From the NCBI GenBank assembly GCA_026225945.1, contig JAMJFZ010001744.1, positions 16,113 to 80,112 of the forward strand: DNA of 64,000 nucleotides, in the 5' to 3' direction. The notes below the pieces were generated by a model that worked only from the letters and a program-made list of their open reading frames with translations, did not search any database and was not told where the DNA came from. A program made the translations under genes and the position numbers. The stretch is from Cricetomys ansorgei. Lineage: Eukaryota > Chordata > Mammalia > Rodentia > Nesomyidae. Below are positions 59,514 to 64,000 of this stretch, one piece after another. Every line of letters starts with the position of its first letter. Position 1 is the stretch's first letter.

Positions 59514-61078
59514 CAGCAATTCTCATGCAGCGGGCACAACCAATGTGGAGCGTGAAGAACATTGTCCCAGGATTCGATTAAGAACTGCTGCGTGTCAGAC
59601 ATTTGCATTAAGATTCATACAAGTTGCTTCGCAAAACAAAAGTTGCTAATTAGCAACAGAAGAACTTCATTATCGGGGTCCCCACAACACGAGAAAGTGT
59701 ATTCAAGTGTGGCGGTCTTAGGAAGGTTGAGAACCACTGTGTAGAAATAAGTCACACCTGAGTGAATCATGCTCCATAGCAGATCATGATCAGCCCTTAG
59801 TGATTGTGGAGACTTGCTATACTGGGGGTCCTGAATCAAATATTGTAGGGGCATTTCGGACATGTAAACAGCCACTTTGGTCATTTCTCTTTATGACCCC
59901 TTTTGCCATGAACAGATGTCAATGTTCTTTCGAACCCAACGCTGATCCCCTCAGGATGTGGTGTTCATTTCTGAACTTTGTCCTGTAACTCGAGAAGCGC
60001 CATGCGTTGTTCCCACCATGGAATACACTATTTCGGGCAAACCGACTGTGTGTCCATGAGACACAATCATGTGAATGGCTTCAAAAACATCTCCAGTCCC
60101 CTGTGAAGCTAGGGTTCAGCCTCCAGACCAGCTTGAGACAGATGCAGTTACTATCAAGTGGGACACGTGCGCCACCGTGTGGCAGCAGACTGCCACTGCG
60201 GAGGCAGGCAGCTTCCAGGGAGTTGCCTTCATGGTTGCCCTCTGAACCCTTCTGCCCCAGCCATGAGCAGTAACTGCTCATGGCTGGGGCAGAAGGGTTC
60301 AGAGAATTCATTCAAGGACCCTTCTGGACACGTGGTGAGCCTCTTCTCGCCGCCATGAGAACCTCCCTTCTTCTGACTATGCTCAGGCGCACCCTCACCC
60401 GTGCGTCCTGATCCTCCTGCTGAGCCCCAGGGTCCTCTCTCTAAAATTCCAGGAACCCCTTCCGGTTCTTTCCCTGGTTCTTTCTGCTTACAAGATCTTG
60501 TGGCTGACTCTACTCTTTTGCTTTTTTCCCGGGGCAAGATCAAGGAGCCCTCCACCATTACGGGTCAATGTCAGCTTTTTAACTTACAGGAGCTGGTCTC
60601 TGCAGGGGTCACCAATGTGGATGTTGGAACTTCTGCAAAGGTAGCCACATAGAGCGGCTACCATCTAGATGCTGAGGACTGAATCCAGGCCCCTGCGAGG
60701 TCACTCAGACATCATAAACGCTTGCAGGTTTTCTTGGAGAAAAAAATTCTCATATATGATGCCTGCACATCTCCACCTTCTGATCCCATCATTGTTTGGA
60801 AGAAGGTCTGCAATGCTTGGGGACACAGCCTGTACCGAAACACAAGGGTGACTGAGTCGGAAGGATGGAATGTATGAGCAGAGAACCAGGAACGATCCTG
60901 ACTCGGAAATTTAGAAACGAAACAATAGAAAAGAAAGAAGGAAAAGAAATGAAAAGGAAAAAAGGAAGAAAAGGTTCGGGTCGTACCTCTCAAGTATTCA
61001 CAAAGTCCTGGGTTTGATTCTGAACACTCAACCACTTAAAGGAAACCAAAGGTTATAAAAGGGCCTGTGCATATAGGC
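59514..61078. repeat. Array monomer A3
   Basis: 1565 bp. At four sites it has the A1-like or a private state where A2 and A4 agree with each other. Confidence 0.95.
60240..60304. repeat. Inverted repeat (hairpin) in A3
   Basis: Same 32-nt arms and A centre as A2. Confidence 0.97.
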
Positions 61079-62640
61079 CAGCAATTCTCATGCTGAGGGG
61101 CTCAAGCCAGTTGGGGCTTGAGCGACTGTGTCCCAGGTTTCGATTAAGAACTGCTGCATGTCAGACATTTGCAATACGTTTGATAGAAGTAGCTTTGCAA
61201 AACAACACTTACAAGTTAGCAACAGAATAATTTCATTGTTGGGGTTCTCACAACACGAGGAATTGTCTTCAAGTGTGGCAGTCGCAGGAAGTTTGACAAC
61301 CACTGTGTAGAAACAAGTCACAGCTGACTGAATCATGCTCGACAGCAGATCGTGATCAGACCGTAGTGATTGTGGAGAGTCGGTATTTTGTGGGTCCTGA
61401 ATCAAATATTGTAGGGTCACTTCGGACTTGTAAACAGCCGCTTTGGCCATTTTATTTTATGACCCCTTTTGCCAAGAACAGATGTCAATGATCTTTCCAA
61501 GCCCACGACGATCCCCTCAGGATGTGGTGTTCATTTCTGACTTTGTCCTGTAAATCGAGAAACGCCATGCACTGTTCCAATCACGGAATCCACTATTTCG
61601 GGCAAACCGACCGTGTTTCCCTGAGACACAGGCATGCAAATGCCTTCCAAAACATCTCCAGTCCCCTGTGACGCGAGGGTTAAGCTTCCAGACCGGCTTG
61701 AGACCAAGGCAGTAACTTTCAACTGGGGCTCAAGTGCCAACATTTGGCTCCTGGCTAACTCTGCGGAGGCAGGCAACTTCCACGGAGGCTCCTTCACGCC
61801 TGGACTCTGAACCCTTCTGCCCCAGCAATGAGCAAACAAGCTCATTGCTGGGGCAGAAGGGTTCAGAGAATCCATTCAGGGACCCTTCGGGACACATGGA
61901 TAGCCTCTTCTCGCTGCCCTGAAAACCTCCCTTCTTCAGACCCTGCTCATTTGCACTCCCACCCGTGACTCCTGATCCTTCTGCTGAGCCACTGGGTCCC
62001 TGTTCTTAAATTCCACGAACCCCTTCCTGTTTTGTCCCGGGTTCTTTCTGCTCACAGGAACTTGTGGCTGATGCTCCCCTTTGCATCTTTGCAGTAGGCA
62101 AGATCAAGGAGCCCTCCTCCATTATGGGTCAATGTCAGCTTTTTCACTTACACCAGCTGCTTCTTTCAAGGGTCAGCAGACTGGATGTTCGAACCACTGG
62201 AACGGTAGCCACATGTAGGAGCTAGCATGTAGACACTGAGTACTGAATCCAGGCCCCTGCTAGGGCAAGCAGGCATCATAAATGCTCTGGAGGTGATTTT
62301 GTAGAAAACAACTCTCCCTTTGGATGCCAGCACATCTCCATCATCTGATTTCTTCATTGCTGGTAAAACGTTCTGCCACGCTTGTGGACATGGGCCTGTC
62401 ACCGAGCTGCAACAGTGCTTGAAGCAGAAGCATGGGTTGTCTGTGAGGGGAGCTCAGATAGATCCTATCTCAAAAAACTGAAAGGGAATGAATAGAAAAG
62501 ACAAGGAAAGGAAACGAAAGGAAAGCAAAGGAAATGTTTGGATCGTACCTCTCCAGGATTCACAAAGTCCTGGGTTTGATCCTGAGCACCCAAACACTTA
62601 AGAGAAACAGAAGGTTCTAACAGGGCCTGTGCATATGAGG
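61079..62640. repeat. Array monomer B3
   Basis: 1562 bp. One base shorter than B2 at 'ctggtaaaacg' (near 62363), where B1 and B2 have 'ctggtagaaacg'. Confidence 0.95.
61805..61868. repeat. Inverted repeat (hairpin) in B3
   Basis: Same arms and centre as B1 and B2. Confidence 0.97.
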
Positions 62641-64000
62641 CAGCAATTCTCATGCAGCGGGCACAACCAATGTGGAGCGTGAAGAACATTGTCCCAGGAT
62701 TCGATTAAGAACTGCTGCGTGTCAGACATTTGCATTAAGATTCATACAAGTTGCTTCGCAAAACAAAAGTTGCTAATTAGCAACAGAAGAACTTCATTAT
62801 CGGGGTCCCCACAACACGAGAAAGTGTATTCAAGTGTGGCGGTCTTAGGAAGGTTGAGAACCACTGTGTAGAAATAAGTCACACCTGAGTGAATCATGCT
62901 CCATAGCAGATCATGATCAGCCCTTAGTGATTGTGGAGACTTGCTATACTGGGGGTCCTGAATCAAATATTGTAGGGGCATTTCGGACATGTAAACAGCC
63001 ACTTTGGTCATTTCTCTTTATGACCCCTTTTGCCATGAACAGGTGTCAATGTTCTTTCGAACCCAACGCTGATCCCCTCAGGATGTGGTGTTCATTTCTG
63101 AACTTTGTCCTGTAACTCGAGAAGCGCCATGCGTTGTTCCCACCATGGAATACACTATTTCGGGCAAACCGACTGTGTGTCCATGAGACACAATCATGTG
63201 AATGGCTTCAAAAACATCTCCAGTCCCCTGTGAAGCTAGGGTTCAGCCTCCAGACCAGCTTGAGACAGATGCAGTTACTATCAAGTGGGACACGTGCGCC
63301 ACCGTGTGGCAGCAGACTGCCACTGCGGAGGCAGGCAGCTTCCAGGGAGTTGCCTTCATGGTTGCCCTCTGAACCCTTCTGCCCCAGCCATGAGCAGTAA
63401 CTGCTCATGGCTGGGGCAGAAGGGTTCAGAGAATTCATTCAAGGACCCTTCCGGACACGTGGTGAGCCTCTTCTCGCCGCCATGAGAACCTCCCTTCTTC
63501 TGACTATGCTCAGGCGCACCCTCACCCGTGCGTCCTGATCCTCCTGCTGAGCCCCAGGGTCCTCTCTCTAAAATTCCAGGAACCCCTTCCGGTCCTTTCC
63601 CTGGTTCTTTCTGCTTACAAGATCTTGTGGCTGACTCTACTCTTTGCTTTTTTCCCCGGGGCAAGATCAAGGAGCCCTCCACCATTACGGGTCAATGTCA
63701 GCTTTTTAACTTACAGGAGCTGGTCTCTGCAGGGGTCACCAATGTGGATGTTGGAACTTCTGCAAAGGTAGCCACATAGAGCGGCTACCATCTAGATGCT
63801 GAGGACTGAATCCAGGCCCCTGCGAGGTCACTCAGACATCATAAACGCTTGCAGGTTTTCTTGGAGAAAAAAATTCTCATATATGATGCCTGCACATCTC
63901 CACCTTCTGATCCCATCATTGTTTGGAAGAAGGTCTGCAATGCTTGGGGACACAGCCTGTACCGAAACACAAGGGTGACTGAGTCGGAAGGATGGAATGG
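62641..64000. repeat. Array monomer A4 (cut by window edge)
   Basis: The first 1360 bp of an A monomer, near-identical to A2. Confidence 0.95.
63367..63431. repeat. Inverted repeat (hairpin) in A4
   Basis: Same 32-nt arms and A centre as A2 and A3. Confidence 0.97.

Larger units (their letters stand above)
53271..64000. repeat. Tandem array of 1.565-kb monomers in A-B dimers (3.13-kb higher-order repeat)
   Basis: Anchors recur at constant spacing. The 'gattaagaactgctgc' site lies near 53317, 54887, 56449, 58015, 59577, 61143 and 62704. Neighbours are 1561-1570 bp apart and every second copy 3127-3132 bp. Types A and B alternate, are alignable throughout and differ at very roughly 15-20% of positions by eye. 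Dimers 2, 3 and 4 are almost identical, and the first is slightly more diverged. The window holds A1 (5' end trimmed), B1, A2, B2, A3, B3 and about 87% of A4, so the array continues to the right. Each monomer contains a URR1-like element, a long inverted repeat, an A/G-rich stretch and an ID-like SINE piece. No conserved protein frame is shared by A and B. Confidence 0.96.

Noticed and set aside
53747..63978. Many open frames of 60-134 codons repeated in each array unit
   Set aside because: They recur only because dimers are near-identical. The same frames are not shared between A and B, both strands are equally open, and many read through the inverted repeat. I see no coding signal.
1..64000. 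CRISPR arrays, bacterial operons, rRNA or functional tRNA genes
   Set aside because: None seen. Short direct repeats are microsatellites or SINEs, and tRNA-like boxes belong to B2/ID SINEs.

Overview
This is non-coding, repeat-dense DNA from a muroid rodent nuclear genome. B1, B2 and ID-type SINEs occur together throughout, with long (CA)n, (GA)n and (GAAA)n microsatellites, mammalian MaLR-type LTR relics and two proviruses. I cannot tell murid from cricetid with confidence. I see no bacterial, organellar or CRISPR features, and no intact host protein-coding gene.

Layout. (1) 1-27 kb holds exon-sized blocks on the minus strand that read as a DENND4-family gene, closest as I recall it to DENND4C. 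They lie in correct gene order (cDENN at 26.8 kb, dDENN at 10.5 kb, a linker exon at 5.4 kb, the PPR-side exon at 1.8 kb) and keep their splice acceptors. They carry frameshifts, a stop and a lost donor, so I read them as an unprocessed (duplicated) pseudogene. (2) 12859-21840 is a full-length class I, gammaretrovirus-like provirus on the minus strand. It sits inside an old B1 and has a GGAT target duplication, a tRNA-Glu-type primer site, a polypurine tract, and gag, pol and env. Most of pol is one 1070-codon open frame. gag and env are broken. A 125-codon AUG-started leader with a membrane anchor lies in frame upstream of gag, as in glyco-Gag. (3) 33789-39021 is a class II (betaretrovirus/IAP-like) provirus on the plus strand with a TGTGTT duplication and a Lys-like primer site. 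It has gag (one in-frame stop), pro and a collapsed pol; env was not found. (4) 39-53 kb is ordinary SINE and microsatellite DNA with an MLT-type LTR.

(5) 53271-64000, running off the right edge, is the most unusual part. It is a tandem array of monomers of about 1.565 kb in two diverged types, A and B, alternating as A-B dimers of 3.127-3.128 kb. Dimers are nearly identical to one another, while A and B differ by very roughly 15-20% by eye. This is a higher-order-repeat (macrosatellite) organisation. Every monomer carries a perfect inverted repeat with 29-32-nt arms. A and B differ by a paired, compensatory substitution in the stem. Each monomer also contains a URR1-like hAT element remnant and an ID-like SINE fragment, so the satellite appears to have grown from a mosaic of dispersed repeats.

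Nothing here works as a pathway. The useful content is the structure of the array, the decay record of the DENND4-like copy and the state of the two proviruses. All identities and percentages were judged by eye, without database searches.
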